A stretch of DNA of 64,000 nucleotides. Origin: M3007 sp046329435 (GTDB lineage: Bacteria > Bacteroidota > Bacteroidia > Chitinophagales > Saprospiraceae). Of this stretch, positions 44,074 to 53,208 are shown one piece after another (position 1 is the stretch's first letter; each line of letters opens with the position of its first letter). Position numbers and translations under genes: made by a program. The stretch covers positions 372,001 to 436,000 of the forward strand of contig JAXLUR010000006.1 in NCBI GenBank assembly GCA_046329435.1, in the 5' to 3' direction. Under the pieces are notes generated by a model. It was not told the DNA's origin and did no database searches. It saw only the letters and a list, made by a program, of their open reading frames with translations.

Positions 44074-47000
44074 ATGACTCGTTTCCATTTCGCCCTCTCT
44101 CACTTACCCGATGCGGACCAACTGATGGTCAATCTGCACGGACGCATCTTCGATATTATCCCCCATACGCACGACAGCATGGAGGAAGCCCGGCGCAATC
44201 ACCCCGTGCTCTCACAAATGCCCGATGGCGCCTGCCAGGCGTACAGCCATTATGCCGACCTGCCGGAAGAATACCTTGACACAGATGCGCCGCGCTGGTT
44301 GAGGGTGATGCGCCCCAAAAAAGCCGGCGACCGGCTGGCCCAGCTGGTCCTGATGTCGCAAATTATCCCGCCCAAACGGCTGTGGGCCCTATACCACTCG
44401 CCCTTCTGGAAAGAACGCCACACGCGACGCTATGGCCGTCATGCTACCCAAGCAATGCTGGCCAACGCCGGTCAACTGCCGGTGCACCACAACGGCCGGC
44501 TGCATGCGCTGGGTATAGTCGCCGACGACGAGGCCGGAGACCGGCGCATAGAACAGCTGGTGGCGGTGCAGGAACTCGTCGATCCCTTGTCGACAGCAGC
44601 AGGGTTGGTGGCCCAGCACCCAAATTTGGGCACGGTTCAGCCCTCCAGCGCCGCTTACATCCGCGATACGCACATTTTACCCGACCCCTCCGTCAATCCC
44701 AACCAGTACAACGCCATGCAGGCGCTCAGCAAGGCCATTCAAAATGACCCGGACTGGTCGCCTGTCATCAATTGCACCGATCACAAGGGAAATCCGGTAC
44801 TGGCACAGTACGACCTGCCTACAAGCGGCGACACCAAGTTGTTCCGGGCAGGCCAGCAAATGCAAACCTATTCTCTCTCCGATTCGGTTACCCCGCCGGC
44901 TGCCCAGGCAGCGTCCGGCGCCCAAACGACCAGCAACGACGACTTGCAACTCCAGAACCAGCTGTGGGGCGCCACCCCGGGCACCAGCGCGCTGAACGGC
45001 GCCGCTTCGGATATGCAGGCCCATGCCACGCTGCAGGCGATTGGCGACGGACAATTCAAATGGACAGTGCCGTATCAGACCTACACCGACGGGATCAAAC
45101 TGCCGATCAATTCGTTGATGATCGATTCGCAGAATAATTTCTCGATCGATGTGTACAACATTTATAACCGCACTTTATACGCCGCATACCAATTGTTCGA
45201 CGATGCAGGCAATCCCCTGGGAGACCGCGTCGATCTGGGCAGCATCACGGCGGTTAACAGCATCCTGGGCATCCCGCTGCCGTTTATGCCCACTACGGAA
45301 GCCTTCAACATCGGCCAGGCCGCCGAAGTCCGTATTTACCTCGGCAGCCTTGGCACCAGCAACTGGGACCAGGCCAGCTGGGGCGCGCCCAACGTCAGCA
45401 GCCACGGCACGATGCTCACCTGTGTGTGGCAATACGGCGTCCCGATGATTTTTCTGCTCGCCGGCAAGGTAATGACGAGTACTACAGTATTGAACAAGAT
45501 TACCAGCAACCCCAAAGTAGTCAAACTCGCCATTGAAATCCTGGGCAACATTGTCGGGACGAGCGTGGACAACGTCGGCGCCACTTCCGGCGCTTCGGGC
45601 TGGATTCTGAGCTATGCCAATGCCGCGCTGACCTTTATCGGTCAGAAAGGCATGGAATCGTTCGGCGAATACATCACCGAACAGATCGCCGAGGGCGAAC
45701 TGGAAAGCTCCTGGGGGCCCGTGGGATCGATTCTGAAACTGGTGGCAGCAGGTCTCGACCTGGAAATGATCGCGATCACCACGGCAGAAGTGCTGTCGTC
45801 GAGCGCGCTGCGAACCGCCTCCATCAAACGCGCCATCGACGTATCGCTTACGATGCACCCCGACCCGGCACACGGCGAAGCCGGAAATCCGAGTACCGCC
45901 GTCTGGCCCTCGGTAGGCGTCAGTTACGTGGCTACGCTGCAATGCAAAGGCGGCACCAACTTCATATTGAAAGGCAACATGCCCTCTACCACCAGCGGCA
46001 CGCCTATACCATTGACGTTTTCCAACGTCCCGGCCGGCGGCGACTTCCGCATTTTCTTCGGCGTGTACAGCGCCAACGGCTGGCTGGCCGGCTCCTGGCA
46101 AAACGACTGGACGCCCGCCGTGGCCAACCAGGGCACTACCCTGGCGCTGGGCGATGAAAACATCAAGGAGAACCTCGTCCCGCTGGGTATCGATACCCAG
46201 TATGTATATAAGGAAAAAATCGCGTATGCCAATACCCAGTTTTCCTGGGTCAACAGCCCCGCGCCTCCGGTCACCACGCTCAAATCGCTCAATTGCAGCG
46301 ACAATGGCGGCCTCTGCGAACTGACAGCCATCACCGTGAACAACAGTGCCTTCCAGATCGGCTACGCCTGGCGGGCAGCCAACCAGCACCTCCACCCGGA
46401 TTCGTCCTCGGCGCCGGTGAGCGACAGCCAGTTGTATGCCGTTCAGAACCTGTCGGTATTGGCCAACCCCTCTTCTCGCCTGAAAACCACCTCGATCGGC
46501 TTTTCCCAAAAACCGGGTATCGCTTATGCCATGTCGATCAACGACAAAAACACGATCGATCAGACCAATTTCGTGCTCGATCCGCGCGGCACTGCCATGC
46601 AATTGCGCCAGGTGTTGCTCGGCGACGGCACCCCCTCCGATTTTGGTCTGGGCAGTACCTTGCCCAGCTGGGGATCCTTTGCGCTGAGCAATCTCGATGC
46701 CATGGCCATCCACCCCAGCAACGCCGTGCTCGCCTGCTCGTTTGAAAACCACAAATTGCTGATCCTCGACCTGCCGGCTTCGGCTTCGCCCGACGACCAG
46801 GCGGTGCAATCCCGCATCGTGTCGGGCCAGGGCGTCAGGGAAGGGCTGATGCAAGGCCCGAAAGCGCTGGTTGTAGCGCCCGACGGCCGCGTGCTCGTGC
46901 TCGAAAGCATCAACAACCGCGTTCAGGCATTCGACCTCCTGGGCAATCCAGTGCCGGGTTTCACCCCGAATCCTTTCATTTTCACCCTCAATACAAGCGA

Positions 47001-48006
47001 TGTAGCGAATACGCTCGACGCAGGCTCCACCCCGTCGGTACTCATCGACGGACTGGTGAATGCCGGACAAAATTTTGTGGCCCCGTTGCCCGACAGCAGC
47101 TTTATTGCCCAGCTCGACAGCGGCAAATTCCAGGCCCAGAACGACCCGCTCATCGAAGCATTAAGCACTTTCAACATCAACCTCGCCTACAACCCCGACG
47201 CACTGACAGACCCCACGCAAAGCGCGCAGATTCAGGTAGTGACGGCCGGTCAAAGCTGGATCATCACCGATCCGCGTTCGCAGGCCTGGCAAATCCTGAA
47301 CCAGTCGGGCTCGCTGAATGTGTACCAGCGCAGCGCAGCATCGACGGTTTTGTCGAAAAAAGCCGGCAATCGCTGGTTAGTGACCGACAGCCAGATGGGT
47401 GTTTCGTGGATGTTGCAGGTGTCGAGCGGAAACCCGGCCCTGGTGGAAGTTTTCGACTGCTTCTCCTACTTCCCGCTGCAAGCCGGCCCGAACAACAACA
47501 ACCTGAACTATCTCGACATGGCCGTCGAGGCTCAGGGCTACATGTACGTGTTGTCGTACCAGAACGACGGCTCGGCCACCACCGATTACCTGCTCGACGT
47601 ATATGCGCCCGACGGCACCTTCCTGTTCCGATCGCCTGACAACACCAAGACGCCGAATCCGCAAAATATCGTGGCCGGCCGGATCGCCGTCGATATCTGG
47701 CGCGATATGTACGCTTTGACCTACGAGACGCTCAACGGCCCGAACGGCGCCACTCAGCCCGGCGTAGCGCACTGGATGCCGACGCCGCCGCTGTTCAGCT
47801 TCCCGTTGAGCGAACAACCGAATTTCAACGCAAAGAACATCAGCGCCGTAGTGGCCGATTTTGCCGCGCACAACATCCATTTGAGCAACCAGGCCTTTAT
47901 CCTCGTGATCAACCCCGACGGCTACTGGCAGGTGAAAGACAACACGACGATCTACCACGTTTATCGCACCGGCGACGCGTTGCAGGTGTACAGCGTGCCG
48001 GCATAA
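44074..48006 (+). CDS. Giant cluster protein B, paralogue of protein A
   Basis: The 1310-residue protein matches protein A along its whole length, most strongly in the last ~170 residues ('RIAVDIWRDMYALTYETLNG', 'HWMPTPPLFSFPLSEQPNFN'). It has the same plan: no signal peptide, an N-terminal region with 'VLMSQIIPPKRLWALYHSPF', a hydrophobic centre ('YGVPMIFLLAGKVMTSTTVL' about 455, 'WGPVGSILKLVAAGLDLEMI' about 549), a beta-sandwich, NHL-like blades ('GPKALVVAPDGRVLVLESIN') and two copies of the W-I-x-D/L-x-V-Y module ('SWIITDPRSQAWQI', and the C-terminal 'YWQVKDNTTIYHVYRTG'). It follows BPI-like paralogue 1 by 87 bases. A strong terminator separates it from paralogues 2-9. Confidence 0.8.
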   Translation: MTRFHFALSHLPDADQLMVNLHGRIFDIIPHTHDSMEEARRNHPVLSQMPDGACQAYSHYADLPEEYLDTDAPRWLRVMRPKKAGDRLAQLVLMSQIIPPKRLWALYHSPFWKERHTRRYGRHATQAMLANAGQLPVHHNGRLHALGIVADDEAGDRRIEQLVAVQELVDPLSTAAGLVAQHPNLGTVQPSSAAYIRDTHILPDPSVNPNQYNAMQALSKAIQNDPDWSPVINCTDHKGNPVLAQYDLPTSGDTKLFRAGQQMQTYSLSDSVTPPAAQAASGAQTTSNDDLQLQNQLWGATPGTSALNGAASDMQAHATLQAIGDGQFKWTVPYQTYTDGIKLPINSLMIDSQNNFSIDVYNIYNRTLYAAYQLFDDAGNPLGDRVDLGSITAVNSILGIPLPFMPTTEAFNIGQAAEVRIYLGSLGTSNWDQASWGAPNVSSHGTMLTCVWQYGVPMIFLLAGKVMTSTTVLNKITSNPKVVKLAIEILGNIVGTSVDNVGATSGASGWILSYANAALTFIGQKGMESFGEYITEQIAEGELESSWGPVGSILKLVAAGLDLEMIAITTAEVLSSSALRTASIKRAIDVSLTMHPDPAHGEAGNPSTAVWPSVGVSYVATLQCKGGTNFILKGNMPSTTSGTPIPLTFSNVPAGGDFRIFFGVYSANGWLAGSWQNDWTPAVANQGTTLALGDENIKENLVPLGIDTQYVYKEKIAYANTQFSWVNSPAPPVTTLKSLNCSDNGGLCELTAITVNNSAFQIGYAWRAANQHLHPDSSSAPVSDSQLYAVQNLSVLANPSSRLKTTSIGFSQKPGIAYAMSINDKNTIDQTNFVLDPRGTAMQLRQVLLGDGTPSDFGLGSTLPSWGSFALSNLDAMAIHPSNAVLACSFENHKLLILDLPASASPDDQAVQSRIVSGQGVREGLMQGPKALVVAPDGRVLVLESINNRVQAFDLLGNPVPGFTPNPFIFTLNTSDVANTLDAGSTPSVLIDGLVNAGQNFVAPLPDSSFIAQLDSGKFQAQNDPLIEALSTFNINLAYNPDALTDPTQSAQIQVVTAGQSWIITDPRSQAWQILNQSGSLNVYQRSAASTVLSKKAGNRWLVTDSQMGVSWMLQVSSGNPALVEVFDCFSYFPLQAGPNNNNLNYLDMAVEAQGYMYVLSYQNDGSATTDYLLDVYAPDGTFLFRSPDNTKTPNPQNIVAGRIAVDIWRDMYALTYETLNGPNGATQPGVAHWMPTPPLFSFPLSEQPNFNAKNISAVVADFAAHNIHLSNQAFILVINPDGYWQVKDNTTIYHVYRTGDALQVYSVPA

Positions 48007-48014
48007 TTTGTCTG

Positions 48015-48050
48015 GCGGCCGAAAGCGCCGTGCTTTCGGCCGCTATTTTT
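48015..48050 (+). terminator. Intrinsic terminator after giant protein B
   Basis: A perfect 12-bp stem (48015-48026 with 48032-48043), a 5-base loop and TATTTTT, starting 9 bases after the stop. It would limit readthrough into the eight following genes unless antitermination or a hidden promoter exists. Confidence 0.9.
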
Positions 48051-48071
48051 CATCTCTATAATTTTTTGCTT

Positions 48072-49772
48072 ATGCAAGCCATTTCGATCGCCATAGGCAG
48101 TGCGGGCATTCATTTTTTTGCACAGCAATTTTTGTCCGAACAAATCACCAATCTTCTAAAAAGTCTGACCCCCCCGGATCGCAACATCCCTGTAGATACT
48201 TTTAGTTATATCGACGAAGTCGGCGGCACCTGGACCATCACCAACCTGACGATCCAGCTGAGCCAGGGAGTCCTGAACGGTTACAGCCCTGTTTATCAAG
48301 GCGTTGAACAAGGTCTGGTGAACGGCGTTGCCCTGTTTACCCTCAACTTTCCTTACAGCGGCATGTTTACTGCCGCGTATGCCTGGCAGGAATCGTACGA
48401 CTGGGAAGACCGAGGAGCGATTGACGTTAACGGGAAAGATATTCCATACGACCATAAAGGAAACAACAGCAAAAACTATAGTTACAACCCCGCATTTTCC
48501 AGCTTGAATGTGCAGGTGGCCGTGCAATTCGCCTTCAATACGCAAAACAACGCCTGGGAAATCAGTGTACAAACCGTGACGGCCAACGCGGCAGCCTCCA
48601 GCCCCAACATTCCCAAGGACAGCGTTTTACAAAACCAGTCGAGCGGGAACTGCAGTTTTTCCACACACGTCAGCGATGCTACCACGCAGGCCATCGACAG
48701 CATTGATTTTGCCACGCCCGTTGCAAGTTTAATTTCCGGTATTTTAAAAACGATACCCGGCAGCGGCAACCTGGGCAACGGCATCGTGTACGACTTTTCG
48801 TTGGGCGACGGGGGCATCGCTTTCCCCAACAACGACGGCATTCAGATCGGTGTGAAAGGCGGCGCCAACTACAAGGGCACGGATTTCCCCGGGACGCCCC
48901 CGCCCCCGCTGCCCCTGCCCACGCCACCGGCCGACAGCGATGAGCACCACTTGAATATGTACGTGTCGAACTACGAAGTGGATGCGCTCTATTGGGCATT
49001 TTTTCAGGCCGGAAAACTCCAACGAACCGTTACGCCGCAAGACCTGTCCAACCCGGAAGCCCTCGATGTGAGTACTTACGTCGGGTGGGAACCCGCCTTG
49101 CAGGTCTATGCCGACAAGCGCGATGTCATGAATGCCGTAATCACGCCCAACTCGGCGCCGGTCACCTCGTTTCAAACGGTGTACATATACGGCACGTCGG
49201 CGATGAGTCTGCTGCAAAAGCAGCTGCCTGCCAATATCTATGCCCAAATCCAGAGCCTCGCCAGCGCCCCTTTTCTGTCGCAACAAGATCTGGATAATTT
49301 TCTGACCAATATTCAGGTGCCCAGTCAGTATTTCACGACCATCGAAAGTGCAGGACAGACGCCCGGCATGGTGGTTACGCACGATCTGAACTTCAACCTG
49401 GTCATTCAGGACACCCAGTACAATAACCCGTACATCAAATTCACGGTGAACCGCACCGACATCCTGACCGATCTGTGCCTCGGCCTGACCGATAAGGCCC
49501 AAACCCTGCAATTCGGTTTTTACAATGCCGTTAATTCTGCCACTTTTATCGATAGTTCGGTACCGAATTTCAACGGCGGTTCCGATTTCGGAGGGCCGAT
49601 GTGGAGGGCGACCGGAGAGAGCAACTACGCTGATTGCTTAAAAAGTCTGGGCAAAACCGGCACCCCGCTACCCATCATGCAAGGAATGCAGTTCGATTTT
49701 ACCAATGCTGTATTGAGCATACAGGAGAATTACGTGTCTATACTTGCCAATGTTCTATATCAAAATTCCTAA
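48072..49772 (+). CDS. BPI/TULIP-like protein, paralogue 2
   Basis: From the ATG at 48072 the product is 566 residues, starting MQAISIAIGSAGIHFFAQQF; the Lys usual at position 10 is Ser here. The first half has 'GTWTITNLTIQLSQGVLNGY' and 'SYDWEDRGAIDVNGKDIPYD', features shared closely with paralogue 7 and with no other copy. The invariant Cys is in 'GNCSFSTHVSDATTQAI'. The core reads 'GNLGNGIVYDFSLGDGGIAF', the hinge 'PPPPLPLPTPPADSDEHH', the end GTPLPIMQG and NVLYQNS. The frame extends to 48030, inside the terminator, but the conserved MQA start is used. It is the first gene after the terminator. Confidence 0.75.
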   Translation: MQAISIAIGSAGIHFFAQQFLSEQITNLLKSLTPPDRNIPVDTFSYIDEVGGTWTITNLTIQLSQGVLNGYSPVYQGVEQGLVNGVALFTLNFPYSGMFTAAYAWQESYDWEDRGAIDVNGKDIPYDHKGNNSKNYSYNPAFSSLNVQVAVQFAFNTQNNAWEISVQTVTANAAASSPNIPKDSVLQNQSSGNCSFSTHVSDATTQAIDSIDFATPVASLISGILKTIPGSGNLGNGIVYDFSLGDGGIAFPNNDGIQIGVKGGANYKGTDFPGTPPPPLPLPTPPADSDEHHLNMYVSNYEVDALYWAFFQAGKLQRTVTPQDLSNPEALDVSTYVGWEPALQVYADKRDVMNAVITPNSAPVTSFQTVYIYGTSAMSLLQKQLPANIYAQIQSLASAPFLSQQDLDNFLTNIQVPSQYFTTIESAGQTPGMVVTHDLNFNLVIQDTQYNNPYIKFTVNRTDILTDLCLGLTDKAQTLQFGFYNAVNSATFIDSSVPNFNGGSDFGGPMWRATGESNYADCLKSLGKTGTPLPIMQGMQFDFTNAVLSIQENYVSILANVLYQNS

Positions 49773-49783
49773 AATCCAAACTT

Positions 49784-51472
49784 ATGCAAGCCATCACCTT
49801 AGCCATTGGAAAACAAGGCATCACTTTCTTCGCCCAACACTATCTCGCCGGGGCTTTGTCCGCCCTGCTGAGTAAAATGACGCCGCCCGACAAAAGTGTC
49901 GGAGTACCCAACTTCACCGGCGGCGTGGTGGGCGATTCCTACGATTACAGCAATATCAAAATCAATCTGAACGGCGGTTCGCTGCGCAATTTTTCTGCAG
50001 CGCTGGACAAGGTGACTCAGGGGGTCGGCAGCGACGGCAAAACGCCGGTTTTCAACGTCAACATGCAAGCCAGGAACTTTCAGGCCTTGTACAACTGGGT
50101 GGAAAGTTTCCACTACATGCACAATTACACCACCGTACCGTACGGATCCAAAATCCCGGTTTGGCACCACGACCCGGGCGACGGCTCCAATACTTTCTCC
50201 TATTCGCCGGGGTTCGGTCAGCTGGACGTGACCATCGTCATCCAGTTCTCTTTCGACAAGGACAAAAACCAGTGGGAATTTACGGTCCAAAAGGCCTCGC
50301 CCAACGCCTCCAACATCAGCGCCAATATTCCAGGGGGCAGCATCCTGCAAGACCAGGTCAATTCCTGCACCCGAAGCCACGTCGACGACGCCACGGCCCA
50401 GGCCATCGATGCCATCGACTTCGCCACGCCGGTCAACCAACTGCTCACCGGCATCGTACAAACCATCCCCGGCAGCGGCAACCTGGGCAACGGGATTGTG
50501 TATGATTTTTCGCTGGGCGACTCGGGCATGTTGTTTCCCAACAACGACGGCATCCAGATCGGCATCAAAGGCGGCGCGAGCTTCAACGGCACACCCTTCT
50601 CGGGCCCTACTCCGCCCAGCCTGCCCCTGCCCGTGCCACCGGCCGACAACGATGCGCACCACCTCAACCTGTACGTCTCCAACTTCGAACTGGAAGCTCT
50701 GCACTGGGCTTTTTACAAGGCCGGCAAACTGAACACCGTGGTCAACCCCACCGACCTGCCCGACCCCCAGGCCCTGAAAGTAGCCACCTACGTAGCCCTG
50801 GAAAAATCGCTGCTGCCCTACAAGGCCTTCGCCATGCAGGCGCAAATCACGCAGAACGCCGCGCCCGTCACCCTCGCACAGACGGTTTGGGAACTGACGC
50901 AGAACGTGATGAATACGCTCCAGTCGCAGCTGCCGCAAAATATTTTCGCGCTGATGAGCGGGCTCGCAGGCAATGCCTACGTGTCGCAGGCAGCACTGGA
51001 ATCGGACCTGCAAAGCGCTAACGTGCCCGCCCAGTATTTCTCCGCGATCGAAAATGCCGCCAAACGCATGGGACTGGCCGTCACGCAGAACATGAATTTC
51101 GACCTCCTTATTCAAAACGGCAGCCCGACGCCGCCCGATATCAAATTTTCCCTGCAACGCACCGACGTGCTGACCACCCTGAAACTGGGCGTCAACAGCA
51201 ACAACAACCAGACGCTGCAGTACGATTTTCTGAGCACAGGCTATCAGGCGGCGTTCATCAGCAGCTCCGTGCCCGGATTCAAGGGGGATAATTTCGGAAC
51301 CATCATCTGGCCTGTGGGCGGAGAACCGCAGTACGACAAGGTGCTGGCCGACATGGGCGCGACAGGCGCTCCCGTTCCGATCATGAACGGTTTCCAGTTT
51401 GATTTTGCCAATGCGCAGGTGAGCCTGCAGCAAGGCTACATCAGTATTCTGGCCAATGTGAAATATCAATAA
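49784..51472 (+). CDS. BPI/TULIP-like protein, paralogue 3
   Basis: The 562-residue protein begins MQAITLAIGKQGITFFAQHY, 11 bases after the previous stop. An in-frame extension back to 49634 overlaps paralogue 2 and is rejected because all copies start at MQA. The first barrel region has 'YDYSNIKINLNGGSLRNFSA', and the Cys region is shortened to 'VNSCTRSHVDDATAQAI'. The core is canonical ('GNLGNGIVYDFSLGDSGMLF'). The second half has 'VSNFELEALHWAFYKAGKLN' and ends GAPVPIMNG and 'GYISILANVKYQ' without the short polar tail of other copies. Confidence 0.75.
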   Translation: MQAITLAIGKQGITFFAQHYLAGALSALLSKMTPPDKSVGVPNFTGGVVGDSYDYSNIKINLNGGSLRNFSAALDKVTQGVGSDGKTPVFNVNMQARNFQALYNWVESFHYMHNYTTVPYGSKIPVWHHDPGDGSNTFSYSPGFGQLDVTIVIQFSFDKDKNQWEFTVQKASPNASNISANIPGGSILQDQVNSCTRSHVDDATAQAIDAIDFATPVNQLLTGIVQTIPGSGNLGNGIVYDFSLGDSGMLFPNNDGIQIGIKGGASFNGTPFSGPTPPSLPLPVPPADNDAHHLNLYVSNFELEALHWAFYKAGKLNTVVNPTDLPDPQALKVATYVALEKSLLPYKAFAMQAQITQNAAPVTLAQTVWELTQNVMNTLQSQLPQNIFALMSGLAGNAYVSQAALESDLQSANVPAQYFSAIENAAKRMGLAVTQNMNFDLLIQNGSPTPPDIKFSLQRTDVLTTLKLGVNSNNNQTLQYDFLSTGYQAAFISSSVPGFKGDNFGTIIWPVGGEPQYDKVLADMGATGAPVPIMNGFQFDFANAQVSLQQGYISILANVKYQ

Positions 51473-51496
51473 ACCACCCTTTCACCCAACTGCACT

Positions 51497-53188
51497 ATGC
51501 AAGCCATCACCATTGCCATCGGGAAAACCGGGATTAACTTTTTTACCGAACAATACCTCAAAAAGGCCCTGCTCGATTTGCTCGGCAAGATGAATCCGCC
51601 GGACTTACCGGTAGCGGTTCCCGATTTCACACATGTTGTAATTTTGGATATAGACTACATCACCTACCGATACAGCAATATCGTCATTCAGCTCAGTCAG
51701 GGCGCGTTCAGCCAGTTTGCACCCGCGTACAACTCGGTGACCCAAAGCATAATGGCCGATGGCCGGAATACACCCGTATTTATCCTTAGTTTCAGTGCCG
51801 GCCCTTTTGGCGTGGTCTACCTCTGGGAAGAATCCTATGTGCAGGAGATCGATGATGAATTTACACCGCAGGGCCACGGTAGAATCTCCCAGGTTACCAA
51901 GGGATTCAACTACACCGAGAATTTCCAGGCAATGGACATATCGGTCCCGGTACAGTTCGCTTTCGATACGCAAAAAAACGAATGGACGTTCAGCGTGCCG
52001 CTTTCCTCGGCGGTGACCAAAGGCGCCGTCAGCAATATCCCGCACGGCAGTGTGTTGCATCAAAACGACGCACCCTGCCAGACGAACAACCTGCTCGTGG
52101 CCACCCAGGCCGCCCTCGACGCGCTCAATTTTTCCACCGCCACACAAACCATACTGACGGGCATTGTACAAACCATTCCCGGCAGCGGCGACCTGGGCAA
52201 CGGCATCACGTACGATTTTTCCGTCGGCGACTCGGGCATCCTGTTTCCCAACGACGACGGCATACAAATAGGGGTCAAAGGCGGCGCCAGCTATCAGGAC
52301 CAAGCTTTCCCGGGCAACACCGCCGTATCGCTGCCCTTGCCAACACCCCTGACCGACGCCGACAGCCATCACCTCAATCTGTTTGTGTCCGACACCGAAA
52401 TCGAGGCGCTGTGCTGGTGTTTTTTCAAGGCAGGGAAACTCAACCTGAGCGTCGGGCCGAACGACCTGCCCAACCCCTCCGCGCTCGACGTGTCGCAGTA
52501 CACGGCGCTCGAACCGGCACTTAAGCCCTACGCCGCATTCGTGATGCAGGCCCAAATCGATCAAAATACCGCGCCGACAACGAATTTTCAGGCCGTCTGG
52601 CAGTTTGGCCAAAGCGTGATGAATCAGTTGAAAACGGCTTTGCCAGCCAGTGTCTTCCAGCAAATCCAATCTTTGCAAGGCAACATATACGCTTCCCAAA
52701 CCGTGCTGGAGGCGGCTTTGCAGGCGGCAGGCGTCGGCGGCGACTGGTTTGCGACCATTGAAAAAGCAGCCGCCGAAAACGCCCTGGTGCTCGCTCAGGA
52801 CATCACAATGACCCTGACGATCCAAAACGATCAGCCCGTGTTGCCCAACATCGTATTCCAGGTGCAGCGGACCGACCTGCTCGACGGCCTGCAACTTGGC
52901 GTCGGCGCCAACCAGCGCCAAACGCTGCAGTTCGGCTTTGCCAATGTGGGCAGCAGCGCCAGCTTTGTCAGCAGCAACATACCGGGTTTCAACGGCGTCG
53001 TGTTCGAGTCGGCCGTCTGGCCGCTGTTGGCCGAATCGCAATACATGCAAACCCTGAAAGCCCTCGGCCAAACCGGGGTGCCGCTCCCGATCATGGAGGG
53101 TTTCCGGTTCGACTTTGCCAATGCCCAATTGAGCGTCGAAGAAAACTACGTGTCCATTCTGGCCAACGTCCTCTATCAAGCATCCTGA
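51497..53188 (+). CDS. BPI/TULIP-like protein, paralogue 4
   Basis: The 563-residue protein starts MQAITIAIGKTGINFFTEQY. Its first half has 'ITYRYSNIVIQLSQGAFSQF' and an acidic 'YVQEIDDEFTPQGHG' loop. The family Cys is kept ('NDAPCQTNN'), but the following His-Val-x-Asp-Ala-Thr motif is replaced by LLVATQAAL, so that helix differs. The core is 'GDLGNGITYDFSVGDSGILF' with Asp-Asp in place of Asn-Asn in the next turn (PNDDGIQIGVKGG). The second half has an odd 'VSDTEIEALCWCFFKAGKLN' with two additional Cys. The end is GVPLPIMEG and 'NYVSILANVLYQAS'. Confidence 0.75.
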   Translation: MQAITIAIGKTGINFFTEQYLKKALLDLLGKMNPPDLPVAVPDFTHVVILDIDYITYRYSNIVIQLSQGAFSQFAPAYNSVTQSIMADGRNTPVFILSFSAGPFGVVYLWEESYVQEIDDEFTPQGHGRISQVTKGFNYTENFQAMDISVPVQFAFDTQKNEWTFSVPLSSAVTKGAVSNIPHGSVLHQNDAPCQTNNLLVATQAALDALNFSTATQTILTGIVQTIPGSGDLGNGITYDFSVGDSGILFPNDDGIQIGVKGGASYQDQAFPGNTAVSLPLPTPLTDADSHHLNLFVSDTEIEALCWCFFKAGKLNLSVGPNDLPNPSALDVSQYTALEPALKPYAAFVMQAQIDQNTAPTTNFQAVWQFGQSVMNQLKTALPASVFQQIQSLQGNIYASQTVLEAALQAAGVGGDWFATIEKAAAENALVLAQDITMTLTIQNDQPVLPNIVFQVQRTDLLDGLQLGVGANQRQTLQFGFANVGSSASFVSSNIPGFNGVVFESAVWPLLAESQYMQTLKALGQTGVPLPIMEGFRFDFANAQLSVEENYVSILANVLYQAS

Positions 53189-53208
53189 ACCCTTCAATTA
53201 CTGGTATC

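Noticed and set aside
45175..47070. 631-residue open frame on the minus strand opposite giant gene B, and similar long antisense frames opposite most array genes and susC
   Set aside because: They follow from the GC-rich third-position bias of the true genes, have low-complexity Arg/Val/Gly/His composition and no recognisable domains. The opposite frames show clear family conservation.
48044..48071. Promoter (TATAATTTTTTG) in front of paralogue 2
   Set aside because: The -7 match has two extra T and no -33 box at the right distance; the T-run is better explained as the terminator tail.
48072..48131. Hydrophobic N-terminus of the BPI-like proteins as a signal peptide
   Set aside because: It has a conserved polar/Lys position, no Ala-x-Ala-type cleavage site, and is as conserved as the domain core, unlike signal peptides.
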